A stretch of 64,000 bases of DNA from Clostridium sp. JN-9 (GCF_004103695.1 NZ_CP035280.1:3100001-3164000); one strand, 5' to 3'. Shown: positions 45,582 to 55,376, numbered from the stretch's first letter. A program made the numbers and translations. Notes: generated from the letters alone by a model not told the origin.

Positions 45582-47384
45582 ATGAAATCTATAATACATT
45601 CATTTTATAAATACATTTTTCTATTATTCTTCATAATAATACTGCTGATTTTACTATTCCCAAGAAAAGTAACAAATGCTGTAGTAATTAATTGCAGTGG
45701 AAACTTATGCAGCATGTACATTAATGGTGAAAAGAGATCAATTAAAGTTGCAAAAAGCTTTAAACCTCTTTCTGTAGTCAATTTCAAATATAACCTTATT
45801 AAGAATTATAATTTTCAGGAGGTAATTCCTATAACACAGAGGGTTATGAAAAAAAATAATAACTCATATGACCTGGAATCATCTGGAGAGAACAGGCTAT
45901 CTAATAAGGTATATTATTATAAAATCGTTAATAATGTGCCAGTTGTTTCAAATAAAGATAATTTAATTATTGGAAAAAACAACTTAAAATTATATAAAGA
46001 TTTTCATGGCAATATAAATACTGTTTTAATTTATCCTATGGATTACTCTAAAATAAGAGTGGGAATATCAACCTCAGAATTCTCATCATTACAACATACT
46101 AATTTAGAATTAAAATTTTCAGAGCAGGCATATATTTATGATTTTGTTGAACCACTTTTTTTAATTGCTGATAAAAACTCTGAAATGAAAATATCCTTTG
46201 AAAATAAACAAATGAATTTATATGTTAATGGCTTAAAGAAGGCCTTAAATTCCAGAATATATATTAAGTGTGATAAAGCACAATTCCTCAATATAAAAAG
46301 AGGCTCCCCAAATTTTGCTCCCATATACAGCGGTATTATTGAAATCAGTCCAAATGGCAGCGGGCTTACTGTAATAAACGAGCTGGATATTGAAGAATAC
46401 CTGTATAAAGTGGTTCCATCAGAAATGCCTGCCAGCAGTTCGCTTGAGGCGCTAAAATGTCAGGCTATTGCAGCTAGGACCTATGCTGTGTCTGATATGC
46501 TTATTAACAGATATGCAGGTTTGGGATTTTATGTAGATGACAGCACACAGAGCCAGGTATTTAATAATACCTTACCTCAGCCTAAATCTACAGAAGCTGT
46601 AAACTTAACCAAAGGTCTTGTTTTACTTTACAATAATAAACTAATAGATGCAAAATATTATTCAACATCCTGCGGAATAGGAGCAAATTATAAAGATATA
46701 TGGTTTAACCCTGATGGAACCAGTGAAACTAAACCCTATTTAAAAGCAAGCTCATATCTTGCATCTTCAAAGCCTCCTTCAACTGAAGATGAATGGCTGA
46801 AATTTTATAAGGATATTAATATTAAAGCTACCGATAGCTCTTCCCCCTATTTCAGATGGTTTGCAGAATTCACAAAAAAAGAAATGGAGAGCTCCATTAA
46901 AAACTCTGTAAAAACTATTTATGATAAAAGGAAAGATTACATTGAATTATATTTAGGAAATAAAAAAATCAGTTATTTCCCAGACTTTACTGATTTGATA
47001 AATATTAAAGTTAATAAACGAGGTGATGGCGGAAATATAATTGAGATATGTTATGTATTCAAAAATGGTAAAATTATTGTAAGAGGCGATACCAATATAA
47101 GAAGCTCTTTGAGATGCACAAAAGTCTATGCAGGAAAAGATATTCCTATAATAAGATATACTGGTGATGCCATTTTGGGAAGTACATTTTTACCATCTTC
47201 ATTTTTTTCAATTGAGGAAAACAATGGTTCATTTATAATATATGGTGGAGGTTATGGTCATGGAGTTGGTATGAGTCAGTTTGGAGCAATGGAACTGGCA
47301 AAGAAAGGTGAAGACTATAAAACCATATTAAATACCTACTATAAAGATATAAATATAGTTAAATTAAATGATTTCCCTTTTTAG
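45582..47384 (+). CDS. SpoIID/LytB-domain protein
   Basis: 600 residues from ATG 45582 (TTTTAGGAGGGTTT upstream); the longer frame to 45522 lacks a site. One N-terminal membrane anchor (YIFLLFFIIILLILLFP), a long extracytoplasmic region, then the SpoIID domain from about 260: IEEYLYKVVPSEMPASSSLE, ALKCQAIAARTYAVSDM, KGLVLLYNNKLIDAKYYSTS, and GYGHGVGMSQFGAMELAKKG near the end. SpoIID is a lytic transglycosylase for engulfment; this longer anchored form (a paralogue) probably trims denuded glycans. A TGCATAT/ATATGCA inverted repeat lies just upstream (45544-45561). Confidence 0.87.
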   Translation: MKSIIHSFYKYIFLLFFIIILLILLFPRKVTNAVVINCSGNLCSMYINGEKRSIKVAKSFKPLSVVNFKYNLIKNYNFQEVIPITQRVMKKNNNSYDLESSGENRLSNKVYYYKIVNNVPVVSNKDNLIIGKNNLKLYKDFHGNINTVLIYPMDYSKIRVGISTSEFSSLQHTNLELKFSEQAYIYDFVEPLFLIADKNSEMKISFENKQMNLYVNGLKKALNSRIYIKCDKAQFLNIKRGSPNFAPIYSGIIEISPNGSGLTVINELDIEEYLYKVVPSEMPASSSLEALKCQAIAARTYAVSDMLINRYAGLGFYVDDSTQSQVFNNTLPQPKSTEAVNLTKGLVLLYNNKLIDAKYYSTSCGIGANYKDIWFNPDGTSETKPYLKASSYLASSKPPSTEDEWLKFYKDINIKATDSSSPYFRWFAEFTKKEMESSIKNSVKTIYDKRKDYIELYLGNKKISYFPDFTDLINIKVNKRGDGGNIIEICYVFKNGKIIVRGDTNIRSSLRCTKVYAGKDIPIIRYTGDAILGSTFLPSSFFSIEENNGSFIIYGGGYGHGVGMSQFGAMELAKKGEDYKTILNTYYKDINIVKLNDFPF

Positions 47385-47400
47385 AGAAATCATTTAATTT
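47367..47400 (+). terminator. Hairpin at the end of the SpoIID-like gene
   Basis: AAATGATTTC - CCTTTTTA - GAGAAATCATTT overlaps the stop codon and is followed by AATTTAAT. Moderate terminator. Confidence 0.6.
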
Positions 47401-47420
47401 AATGCTTTGAATATATTTAA

Positions 47421-48089
47421 CTAAAGCTGTATCTCTACTCTAAGCAGCCTTGCAATAACCTTTATTGACTTATTATCAACGGTTTCCGTTCTAGTTGTTC
47501 CTCTGTTGCTGATTAAAAGCAGTTTATTACTGTCTAACTTTCTAATCTGCCTTATTATTCTTTCATTATCAACTTCTATTAAGCATATGGAATTATTCTC
47601 AATGTCAGATGTTAAATGCGCTAAAGCCAAATCACCTTTAGCTATTCTGAATCCAATCATATCGTCTTCCTGTATTTCAAGATAAATTACCTTATCCTGA
47701 GCAAATCCCTCTATCTTATTGGATACTAATGGCATTTGCTTGAAAGCCTTTGCCTTATCCAGTTCATATTTATAGATTGGGACATTCTTTATTACTGACC
47801 CAAAGGCTTCATTCCATACTTCTTTTACTTCTTCCTTCTTAGGCTTTTTATCATATTTTAAGTCTTTTTCCTGTTCATACACCTGCTCTTCAAATGACAT
47901 AGTAACATCATTTAAATCTGTGCCCAAAACCTTTGATATTCTGTCAATCAGAGTTTGATTAATTATCTTCTTACCCGTTTCAACTTCATTTATGAAGCTT
48001 TCAGAGACACCTAATTTTTTCCCTAAAGCCTTTTGTGTCAATTTGGCTTTTGATCTTTCAAGTTTTATCTTTTCTCCTATTCTGCTCAT
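47421..48089 (-). CDS. XRE-type regulator with inactive S24/LexA-like domain
   Basis: 222 residues. Helix-turn-helix at 5-60 (LTQKALGKKLGVSESFINEV). The C-terminal half (about 110-222) has the LexA/S24 beta fold (DKVIYLEIQEDDMIGFRIAK, GDLALAH, NNSICLIEVDNERIIRQIRK), but the nucleophile position normally occupied by Ser (DSM.P) is Asp (EDDMIG). No auto-cleavage is therefore expected, and a ligand-sensing role is more likely. It follows the DUF3783 gene by 13 bp in the same operon. Confidence 0.8.
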   Translation of the reverse strand: MSRIGEKIKLERSKAKLTQKALGKKLGVSESFINEVETGKKIINQTLIDRISKVLGTDLNDVTMSFEEQVYEQEKDLKYDKKPKKEEVKEVWNEAFGSVIKNVPIYKYELDKAKAFKQMPLVSNKIEGFAQDKVIYLEIQEDDMIGFRIAKGDLALAHLTSDIENNSICLIEVDNERIIRQIRKLDSNKLLLISNRGTTRTETVDNKSIKVIARLLRVEIQL

Positions 48090-48102
48090 CTTGCTCCCCC
48101 AT

Positions 48103-48483
48103 TTATTTTCCGTTTTTTAAGTACCAGCTTTTCTCAGCCATTAAATGCTGAAGTAAGTACTCAAATGTCCACTTAATAGATGTAGCTGTAATAACAGCCA
48201 TTATGGGCATAGGTTTAAAAAACTTTTTTAATTCACTTATTGATTTTTCAACTTCTGCATCACTAAAATTATTGAACAAAATAACTTTTTCCTTTGGTAA
48301 TTTCACATTAAAGACTTCCATCTTAAAACCTCTTATTATATCCCATAGTGTCATTTTGCCCATACTTTCCGTGATTATTTTATATCCAGGAAGTTCATTC
48401 TTTTTAATAATTTTATCTAAAATCTCTTTTTCTTCCTCTTGGAACCCAAAAATCAACATTTCCTTATTGTTATTCAATATCAT
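48103..48483 (-). CDS. DUF3783 protein
   Basis: 126 residues. MLIFGFQEEEKEILDKIIKK, then FNNFSDAEVEKSISELKKFF and PIMAVITATSIKWTFEYLLQ, which fits the short DUF3783 family as I recall it. No catalytic motif is visible. Upstream partner of the XRE gene (13-bp gap), so they may function together. Confidence 0.65.
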   Translation of the reverse strand: MILNNNKEMLIFGFQEEEKEILDKIIKKNELPGYKIITESMGKMTLWDIIRGFKMEVFNVKLPKEKVILFNNFSDAEVEKSISELKKFFKPMPIMAVITATSIKWTFEYLLQHLMAEKSWYLKNGK

Positions 48484-48519
48484 TCATCTCCCTTCCCTTA
48501 AACACCATATATAATTTTA

Positions 48520-49041
48520 TTATTTTATAGTCTCAGGTTCTTTATATTCTACACCAAAGGTTTCAACTGTTACTTTCTCCATAATCTGATCTTCATATGG
48601 CTTATCTTTAAAATCTTTTTTTGCCTTTACTATTTTTTCTGCTGTTTCCCCACCTTCAATAACCTTCCCAAATGCAGCATACTGACCATCTAGATGGGGT
48701 GCGTCTGCTACCATTATAAAGAACTGGCTGCCTGCTGAATCAGGGTCATTGGCCCTGGCCATAGAAATTACTCCCTTAGTGTGATTTAACTGATTTTTAA
48801 AACCATTTGAGGAAAATTCTCCTCTTATACTGTATCCAGGACCTCCTATGCCTGTTCCCTGCGGGCATCCTCCCTGAATCATAAATCCTGGTATTACCCT
48901 ATGAAATATCAGTCCATTGTAAAATCCTTTATTAACTAAACTTATAAAGTTGTTTACCGTATTTGGTGCAATGCTAGGATATAATTCAACTTTTACTGCA
49001 TCACCATTTTTCATTTTTATCGTAACTATTGGATTATCCAT
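48520..49041 (-). CDS. Cyclophilin-type peptidyl-prolyl isomerase
   Basis: 173 residues. Full cyclophilin core with the catalytic Arg in LIFHRVIPGFMIQGGCPQGT, then GVISMARANDPDSAGSQFFI, the QFF active-site block, and LDGQYAAFGKVIEGGETAEK. Cytoplasmic (no signal). Isomerises Xaa-Pro bonds. AGGAGGGTATT region before the ATG. Stands alone. Confidence 0.95.
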   Translation of the reverse strand: MDNPIVTIKMKNGDAVKVELYPSIAPNTVNNFISLVNKGFYNGLIFHRVIPGFMIQGGCPQGTGIGGPGYSIRGEFSSNGFKNQLNHTKGVISMARANDPDSAGSQFFIMVADAPHLDGQYAAFGKVIEGGETAEKIVKAKKDFKDKPYEDQIMEKVTVETFGVEYKEPETIK

Positions 49042-49138
49042 AATACCCTCCTGTAAATCATTAGTTTAATACAATATTCTACTACAATTATACATTATTT
49101 TCTCCATAATTAGAATTATTTAATCCAAAACAAAGTAA

Positions 49139-49173
49139 AAAATGGCAGCCAAAATAATTTTTGCTGCCATTTT
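49139..49173 (-). terminator. Terminator of the 49.2-49.6 kb gene
   Basis: Minus strand AAAATGGCAGC - AAAAATTATTTTG - GCTGCCATTTT followed by TTACTTTG. The stem resembles the spoVT terminator. Confidence 0.75.
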
Positions 49174-49191
49174 CATTAAATGTACGGTTCA

Positions 49192-49647
49192 TTATATTTC
49201 CTGTTCATTACAATCTATGAATAAATTAGCCTCCATAATTGCTTTTTCAAGTCTTATTAATAGGCTTCCCCCAGGTATTAATATAAATACTTTCCCATTT
49301 ATTCTTGCCAGTGGTTTATCTAAAAATATCATATGGCTTTCATACTCACTATTTATTTTATCCTCATTCTTGTAACGGCACATTACTTTTAATACTCCTG
49401 CATATTTTATATCTGGCTGAGCATTACTGCTGTCATCTGGAAGAAAACAAAGTCTGTTAGTGTCCTTTAATCCTAAAATCATATTATTTATCACACATAT
49501 ATGCTTACTATCTTCTGGATTAACAAGCACAATATAATTAAATTTTTTTACATCATGCAGTTTTATTTCAATTTTATTATCCTTTTCTTCCCCTAAGTAA
49601 TCTTCGTATTTATCTCCTGAAGCCTCTTTCAAAATAAATGTCTTCAT
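49192..49647 (-). CDS. Protein of unknown function, 151 aa
   Basis: 151 residues, no signal or membrane helix. MKTFILKEASGDKYEDYLGE, YIVLVNPEDSKHICVINNMI, LCFLPDDSSNAQPDIKYAGV and RINGKVFILIPGGSLLIRLE suggest a beta-rich fold. No family recognised. Own terminator at 49139-49173. The start has AAGGTGATAAAG upstream. Confidence 0.6.
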   Translation of the reverse strand: MKTFILKEASGDKYEDYLGEEKDNKIEIKLHDVKKFNYIVLVNPEDSKHICVINNMILGLKDTNRLCFLPDDSSNAQPDIKYAGVLKVMCRYKNEDKINSEYESHMIFLDKPLARINGKVFILIPGGSLLIRLEKAIMEANLFIDCNEQEI

Positions 49648-49724
49648 ATCTTTATCACCTTATTTCATTTAGTTATATATATTAATTTATTCATTAATAA
49701 TATAAAATGTGCATTTTCATTTAT

Positions 49725-49760
49725 AAAATAAAATCCACCAGCCGTTAAAATGACTGGTGG
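49725..49760 (-). terminator. Terminator of the STAS-like gene
   Basis: Minus strand CCACCAGTC - ATTTTAAC - GGCTGGTGG followed by ATTTTATTTTATA. Confidence 0.75.
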
Positions 49761-49820
49761 TATCTGCAGATTAATTTTAGTTAAGTTAATAAAAATATAA
49801 GTATCATATATTATCATAAA

Positions 49821-50096
49821 CTAGTTAAGAGAAGTTCCCATTAAAACCCTTGTGAAATCTTTTGCATTATCCAAATTTTTCACACTGATATTTTTTTCAA
49901 TTAAACTTCTATCTTTTCTATTCATCAAATACTCTGTTAACATATTAGCAAAGAAAGATACAGGTACTTTACCAATTCCTGCAAAGTCAAGAACAACTTT
50001 TTCATTTAAGCTCTCTTTTACTGATTCTTTCAGTAATATTCCATCCTCTGGATCAACCCTTGAACCAACAACATCTTTCACTAATATTCTTTTCAT
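49821..50096 (-). CDS. STAS-like domain protein (DUF4325 type)
   Basis: 91 residues. KRILVKDVVGSRVDPEDGIL, LNEKVVLDFAGIGKVPVSFF and ANMLTEYLMNRKDRSLIEKN fit the short STAS-like DUF4325 proteins (Asp-Phe-x-Gly beta strand then helix), often paired with regulatory ATPases. It lacks a clear phospho-acceptor Ser in the anti-sigma-antagonist position (FAGIGKVP). No ATPase partner is nearby. TTGGGAGGTTATG region before the ATG. Confidence 0.6.
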   Translation of the reverse strand: MKRILVKDVVGSRVDPEDGILLKESVKESLNEKVVLDFAGIGKVPVSFFANMLTEYLMNRKDRSLIEKNISVKNLDNAKDFTRVLMGTSLN

Positions 50097-50232
50097 AAAT
50101 CATAACCTCCCAAATCTATAATTTATTAAATATGTATATTTAAGAATTTTCTATCAATTTGTTTTCTGTAATTATAATATAACAAATCCAAAATATATTG
50201 TCAATACTTTAACAATATATTTTGTTAAAAAT

Positions 50233-51006
50233 TTATCTATATAATAGTTCCTTACTTAATTCAATTATTTTTTTGTCATTGAGAGAGTTATAAATTTCTA
50301 CACTTCCCTTAGAAACTTTATCGTTTAAAATGTTTTGCTTACTCAATTCCCTTTTAAGCTGCTTCGCAGTTCCCAGGCTTCCATCTACCACAGGAACTGA
50401 ATTATCTATAATCCTGCATAACTCTTTTTTTATAAAAGGGTAATGAGTACATCCAAGTACTATGGCAGCAATATCATCACTTTTATATTTAGCAAGTTTT
50501 TCATTCAAATACAGATTAAGTTCCCTTCCTTCCAGTATTCCATTCTCGATAAGTTCAACAAGACCTGCACATGGCAATGGCTCTATGTCTGCAAAATCAT
50601 TATAATTAGATAGCAGATCCCCGAATTTTCTTTCAGCTAATGTCATAGGAGTTGCCATTATTAGTATTTTCCCTTTTCTTCCGCATTCTACAGCAGGTTT
50701 TAAAGCTGGTTCAATACCTATAACAGGCATCTCCTTATATCTTTCCCTTAAATCTGCTATGGCTGCGCTGGTTGCTGTATTGCATGCTATTACTACAGCC
50801 TTCACATCTTTTCCTATTAAAAAATCTACTGCTTTAAAAGTAAGTTCTTTGACTTCTGATACAGTTCTTGTACCATATGGTGCGTTTTTAGAATCTCCAA
50901 AATAAATATAGTCCTCACTTGGCAATATTTTAACTGCCTGCTTTAATACGCTTATTCCCCCAACTCCTGAGTCAAAAAAACCTATGGGTTTGTATTTTAA
51001 ATCCAT
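50233..51006 (-). CDS. murI: Glutamate racemase
   Basis: 257 residues from ATG 51006 (AAAAGGTGGAG upstream). Converts L- to D-glutamate for peptidoglycan. The two catalytic cysteines are in VVIACNTATSAAIADLRERY and VLGCTHYPFIKKEL; GFFDSGVGGISVLKQAVKIL and YFGDSKNAPYGTRTVSEVKE are standard blocks. The longer frame (51018) has no suitable ribosome site. Stands alone. Confidence 0.95.
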   Translation of the reverse strand: MDLKYKPIGFFDSGVGGISVLKQAVKILPSEDYIYFGDSKNAPYGTRTVSEVKELTFKAVDFLIGKDVKAVVIACNTATSAAIADLRERYKEMPVIGIEPALKPAVECGRKGKILIMATPMTLAERKFGDLLSNYNDFADIEPLPCAGLVELIENGILEGRELNLYLNEKLAKYKSDDIAAIVLGCTHYPFIKKELCRIIDNSVPVVDGSLGTAKQLKRELSKQNILNDKVSKGSVEIYNSLNDKKIIELSKELLYR

Positions 51007-51166
51007 TAAAATCTCCACCTTTTACTTTTCCTATAATGATTTTATATAATTTCATTAATATTATACTTCAATATTTCTTAATATGGTAAGTCAATTTTTT
51101 ATTTAATAAATTAATGCAGTAAATTTTCAAATGAAACACGAACATTATAAACTTTCATTTTTACTA

Positions 51167-51195
51167 TTGACATTACCATATAATAATTATAAAAT
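51167..51195 (+). promoter_or_regulatory. Promoter of the glutamine synthetase gene, SigA type
   Basis: TTGACA (51167-51172), 17-bp spacer, TAAAAT (51190-51195), about 95 bp before the start codon. This is a close SigmaA match; the leader that follows is AT-rich with no convincing riboswitch. Confidence 0.6.
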
Positions 51196-51290
51196 CGAAA
51201 ATATATTTTAAGATTTCTTTTATAGTAATTGGACAATTGAGCTATTCCCTTGATTTATCAAACACAATATAAAATTTGAGGAGGCCAAAT

Positions 51291-53189
51291 ATGTTAAAAG
51301 ATCTAGTTTACACTATACCAGAAGATAAACATAGTGTAACTTATTTAAAGAACATTCTTCTAGAACATACGGAGATAAAATTCGTGTCCCTTATAGGTAT
51401 CGATTTAGCAGGAAATGATACTGATGAAAAAATTCCTGTGAAGGTTTTTTTAGATGATATTGAAACTTTCTTAAAAGGCGCAATACAAACAGATGGTTCT
51501 TCAGTTGTTCTTCCTGGTATTGCATCCCTTAACAATGCTAAGGTTGATATGATTGCAGATTTAGACGTTAACTGGTTTGTTGACTATAATTATGAAAACA
51601 TTGATGAAGAAACTGCTAAGCCGGTAGGAACTCTTAGAATCCCCTGCTTTTTATACCACGAGAACAAGGCAGTAGACTCCAGACATATTTTGAAAAATTC
51701 CATTGAACACTTTTCCACAGAGCTTCTTAATCTCTTTAAAGCATATCCATCTGCACTTTCTGCATATAAAATTACTTATGACGATATAGATAAAGTTGTT
51801 GCAACATCTGCAACGGAATTAGAATTTTGGGTAATGACGCCAAATGATAAGGCAGAAGTTGAAGAATTATCTACTTCTCAGGTATTACAGGAACAATACT
51901 GGACCAGAACAAAAGGTGTAGTTCGTACTTCACTTGAAGAATCATTAATGCTTATGGAAGCTTATGGATTAGAACCTGAAATGGGGCATAAAGAAGTTGG
52001 CGGAGTAAAGGCAGGAATGGATGCATCCGGTAATCTGACTCACATAATGGAACAGCTTGAAATAGACTGGAAATATTCAAATCCAACTCAGGTAGCTGAC
52101 AATGAACTCATTGTCAGGATCATAGTAAAAGAAACATTTAGGAAGAACGGACTAGATGTAACTTTCTTAGCTAAACCTATTGAAGGTGTTGCAGGAAGCG
52201 GTGAACATACCCATATTGGTATAGCATTAAAATTAAAGAATGGAAAGACAATTAATTTATTTACACCTGCATCAAAACATTTCCTAAGTATTTATGGATA
52301 TGCTTCAATAATGGGTATTTTGAAAAACTACGAGGTTATTAATCCATTTGTTTCATCGACAAATGACTCCTTAAGAAGATTAAAACCAGGATTTGAAGCT
52401 CCTGTATGTATAGTTACTTCACTAGGAAATAGTGTAGAAGCTCCTTCAAGAAACAGAACTGTATTACTTGGAACTATAAGAGATCTGCAAAACCCATATG
52501 CTACAAGATTTGAATTAAGATCACCCAATCCACATACAAACACATATTTAGTAATTGCAGCTCTTTACCTGTCAATGATAGATGGTATTTCATATGCAGT
52601 TAAAAATAATAAATCAGAAGACGATTTATTAAAAGAACTTTCTAAGAATTACGGAGAAGATGCTGATTACCTGGATAAAAACAGAGCTTATAGAAGTGAG
52701 GAAGAAGTTTTTGAATATTATTCAGATGAGGAGAGAAATAAACTATTCGGCATTGCTCCTGAAACTGTTTATGAAAACTTAAGTGCTTTTAAAAAGTATC
52801 CTGAAAAGCTTAAGGTTTTAGAAGCCGGAAATGTTTTAAATGCAAATTTAATTGAAAGTTTTACTATTGCAGCAACAAAAAGATGGCTTGTAGAAATTAA
52901 TAGCAGAATACTAAATAATTATGCTGAAGAAATAAGAAGCTTTAAAATGCTTCATTCCATCGATAAGGCCTTGGACTTAGATGTAGCTAATTGGATGAAA
53001 GTAAATGATTTACGTTATTACATTATGAAAGATTCTTATGCAAATAAATCACTATTTACAAGGATTAAAACAGCTATAGAAAATAATGATTTACCCCTGG
53101 TTTCAAACCTTCAAATAGAATTAGACAGTAAAATGAATGAACTTAGAGAATTATATTCAGCTTACAGCAAGAATCTGCTGGATATCTAA
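51291..53189 (+). CDS. Glutamine synthetase, long clostridial form
   Basis: 632 residues from ATG 51291 (GAGGAGG upstream; a TTG at 51276 precedes that site). Makes glutamine from glutamate, NH3 and ATP. Seen: DGSSVVLPGIASLNNAKVDM (beta-grasp end), ELEFWVMTPN (metal Glu), GVAGSGEHTHIGIALKLKNG (GSGxHxH block), STNDSLRRLKPGFEAPVCIV, and RFELRSPNPHTNTYLVIAAL (metal Glu and Arg). About 180 extra residues follow the catalytic core. It is neither a typical 440-residue GSI nor a 700-residue GSIII. The loop typical of GSI adenylylation is not evident. Confidence 0.88.
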   Translation: MLKDLVYTIPEDKHSVTYLKNILLEHTEIKFVSLIGIDLAGNDTDEKIPVKVFLDDIETFLKGAIQTDGSSVVLPGIASLNNAKVDMIADLDVNWFVDYNYENIDEETAKPVGTLRIPCFLYHENKAVDSRHILKNSIEHFSTELLNLFKAYPSALSAYKITYDDIDKVVATSATELEFWVMTPNDKAEVEELSTSQVLQEQYWTRTKGVVRTSLEESLMLMEAYGLEPEMGHKEVGGVKAGMDASGNLTHIMEQLEIDWKYSNPTQVADNELIVRIIVKETFRKNGLDVTFLAKPIEGVAGSGEHTHIGIALKLKNGKTINLFTPASKHFLSIYGYASIMGILKNYEVINPFVSSTNDSLRRLKPGFEAPVCIVTSLGNSVEAPSRNRTVLLGTIRDLQNPYATRFELRSPNPHTNTYLVIAALYLSMIDGISYAVKNNKSEDDLLKELSKNYGEDADYLDKNRAYRSEEEVFEYYSDEERNKLFGIAPETVYENLSAFKKYPEKLKVLEAGNVLNANLIESFTIAATKRWLVEINSRILNNYAEEIRSFKMLHSIDKALDLDVANWMKVNDLRYYIMKDSYANKSLFTRIKTAIENNDLPLVSNLQIELDSKMNELRELYSAYSKNLLDI

Positions 53190-53202
53190 ATTATGAGTAA
53201 TT

Positions 53203-53237
53203 AAAAAGGTTTCCGCTTAAATGCAGAAACCTTTTTA
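53203..53237. terminator. Bidirectional terminator between glutamine synthetase and 2'-5' ligase-like gene
   Basis: AAAAAGGTTTC - CGCTTAAATGCA - GAAACCTTTTT. A- and T-runs on both sides; it ends both convergent genes and overlaps the last codons of the minus-strand gene. Confidence 0.85.
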
Positions 53238-53783
53238 ATATTCCCTTAATGGAAAGCTCTTAACAACCATATCTCTTTTATTATTAATAGGCTTCCAAAG
53301 TTCCATTTTTTCTATAGTAATCATTTTATGAGTATCTTTCTTTTTAGCGCTGTCACAAGCAGCTGAATATTCCTTATTGCTCCATTCTCTAATGGCATAA
53401 TTAGTATTTGCCAGAGAAATATGTAAGTCCCAATTATCAATTTTTTCCCTAACGTCAAATCCATGCAGCTTTAAGGTTTCATTAAAATTCCTTGCAAGTC
53501 TTACAATATATCCCTTATTTTCAACTTTCAAATTTACAGATTTATAGGGAGCGTCAAAGCAGATGGCCCCATTTATTTCAGCTTTAAATTTCTTATAAGG
53601 CTTTAACATATCGGATATAACTTTGGATAATTTCTCAATATCTGGATCCCCTATTACTTCCATTGTTATATGAAGTGTAGGGAGCTTTTTGTATAGCCTG
53701 TATTGCTTACAAATGCTTCTTTGGATATTTTCTACATATATATAGGAATCCCTATCCATTAATGCAACTAAATAATATCTCAT
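53235..53783 (-). CDS. 2'-5' RNA ligase-like (2H phosphoesterase) protein
   Basis: 182 residues from ATG 53783 (TGGGGGTAACA upstream; longer frame to 53834 lacks a site). Two HxT/S motifs, LHITMEVIG near residue 43 and LHISLANT near residue 135, the paired catalytic histidines of 2H phosphoesterases (LigT/ThpR group). The family cleaves or makes 2'-5' bonds or opens cyclic phosphates in RNA; real substrate unknown. Divergent from murA. Confidence 0.8.
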   Translation of the reverse strand: MRYYLVALMDRDSYIYVENIQRSICKQYRLYKKLPTLHITMEVIGDPDIEKLSKVISDMLKPYKKFKAEINGAICFDAPYKSVNLKVENKGYIVRLARNFNETLKLHGFDVREKIDNWDLHISLANTNYAIREWSNKEYSAACDSAKKKDTHKMITIEKMELWKPINNKRDMVVKSFPLREY

Positions 53784-54095
53784 TGTTACCCCCAAAATTG
53801 TAAATTTTATAAAAACTGGCTTTTTAATATGCAATTATGATTATATCATAGTTCACCAATAAAACAAAATAGTATTTCCCACCATTTCCCTTACATTTAT
53901 TTAAAATTCTTCATTTCATTGTTATTTTAAAGAATTATGTAATAATCCAATTAAATTTCTATATTATACCCCTTCACTTTTCTGAAATTAATGATAAAAT
54001 AGTATATAATTGTGTTATAATAAATTTTGTAATATATATAAGGAATACTATCAGATTATATATCTGTAAAATAAATGATAAGGATGGATGCGGGG
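53784..54095. other. 312-bp divergent intergenic region
   Basis: AT-rich. Several TATAAT-like hexamers lie at 53998-54020 (TATAATTG, TTATAATAAA) ahead of murA, but I see no convincing -35 at the right spacing. No open frame or stable hairpin is seen. Confidence 0.5.
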
Positions 54096-55376
54096 ATGGA
54101 CAAATTAGTCATAACCGGGGGGAACCCACTTAATGGTGTCGTTGAAATAAATGGTGCAAAAAATGCTGCTGTAGCCATTTTACCTGCTGCTATTTTAGCA
54201 AGCAAGGGTGTTTGTACTATTGATAATATACCAGACATTGAAGATGTTAATTGTATTGAAAGAATAATAGCTAGTTTAGGATGTAAAGTTAAATGTGGAA
54301 AAAATGTAGTTACAATAGATAGCAGTTGTCTATGCAGGACTGAAGCCATTACTGATGATGTAAGAAAAATGAGGGCTTCTTATTACTTAATAGGTGCATT
54401 ACTTGGAAGATTTAAAAAGGCAAGAGTTGAACTTCCTGGGGGCTGTTCCATTGGTGTAAGACCTATAGACCAGCATATTAAAGGCTTTGAAGCATTAGGT
54501 GCAAAAGTAACAATTGAGCATGGCGCTGTAATAGTAAATGCTGATAAACTGGTTGGTACAAACATATTTTTTGATGTAGTAAGTGTAGGTGCAACAATTA
54601 ATGTAATGATAGCAGCTACTCTTGCAGAAGGACTTACAGTGCTTGAAAATGTTGCTAAAGAGCCTCATGTGGTAGATGTGGCTAACTTTTTAAACAGCAT
54701 GGGTGCAAATATTAAAGGTGCTGGGACAGATATAATAAGAATCGAAGGCGTAAAGGAACTAAGAGGATGCTCTTATAGCGTAATTCCTGATCAAATAGAA
54801 GCTGGTACATATATGATAGCTGCTGCAGCCTGCGGTGGAGAGGTAAAAATTAATAATGTAATTCCAAAGCACCTGGAATCAATATCAGCAAAACTAATAG
54901 AAATGGGTGCTCAAGTTATAGAAAATGGTGATTCAGTTATTGTCAAATCAAATGGTAAGCTTAAGGGCGTTAATGTAAAAACACAGCCTTACCCTGGGTT
55001 TCCAACAGATGTACAACAGCCTATGACTACCATACTATCCATAGCAAAAGGAAGAAGTATAATTAGCGAAAGCATCTGGGAAGGCAGATTTAAACATGTT
55101 GATGAACTAAAGAAGATGGGTGCAAACATTAAAGTTGAAGGGAAAACAGCAATTGTTGATGGTGTTGATAAACTCACAGGAGCTGTGGTAAGAGCCACTG
55201 ATTTAAGAGCTGGCGCTGCAATGGTTATTGCAGGCCTATTAGCTGAGGGAACCACAGAAGTGCTTAGTATTGAACATATTGACAGGGGCTATCCCAATAT
55301 AGAAAATAAATTTAGAGAATTAGGTGGAAAAATTAGAAGGGTTAGTGATTTTTCGCAACTTGAAAAGGCTGAGTAA
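54096..55376 (+). CDS. murA: UDP-N-acetylglucosamine 1-carboxyvinyltransferase
   Basis: 426 residues from ATG 54096, which gives the usual [14 protein letters not shown] start; in-frame ATGs at 54075 and 54084 are less likely. First committed step of peptidoglycan synthesis: enolpyruvyl transfer from PEP to UDP-GlcNAc. Seen: [40 protein letters not shown] (active-site Cys in PGGCxIG), [34 protein letters not shown] and [17 protein letters not shown]. The reactive residue is Cys, so fosfomycin should bind. walJ follows 33 bp later. Confidence 0.96.
   Translation: MDKLVITGGNPLNGVVEINGAKNAAVAILPAAILASKGVCTIDNIPDIEDVNCIERIIASLGCKVKCGKNVVTIDSSCLCRTEAITDDVRKMRASYYLIGALLGRFKKARVELPGGCSIGVRPIDQHIKGFEALGAKVTIEHGAVIVNADKLVGTNIFFDVVSVGATINVMIAATLAEGLTVLENVAKEPHVVDVANFLNSMGANIKGAGTDIIRIEGVKELRGCSYSVIPDQIEAGTYMIAAAACGGEVKINNVIPKHLESISAKLIEMGAQVIENGDSVIVKSNGKLKGVNVKTQPYPGFPTDVQQPMTTILSIAKGRSIISESIWEGRFKHVDELKKMGANIKVEGKTAIVDGVDKLTGAVVRATDLRAGAAMVIAGLLAEGTTEVLSIEHIDRGYPNIENKFRELGGKIRRVSDFSQLEKAE

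Noticed and set aside
51007-51290. Riboswitch or glutamine-type leader RNA before the glutamine synthetase
   Set aside because: The leader is AT-rich, without a stable stem set or a terminator/anti-terminator pair; only a SigmaA promoter can be supported.
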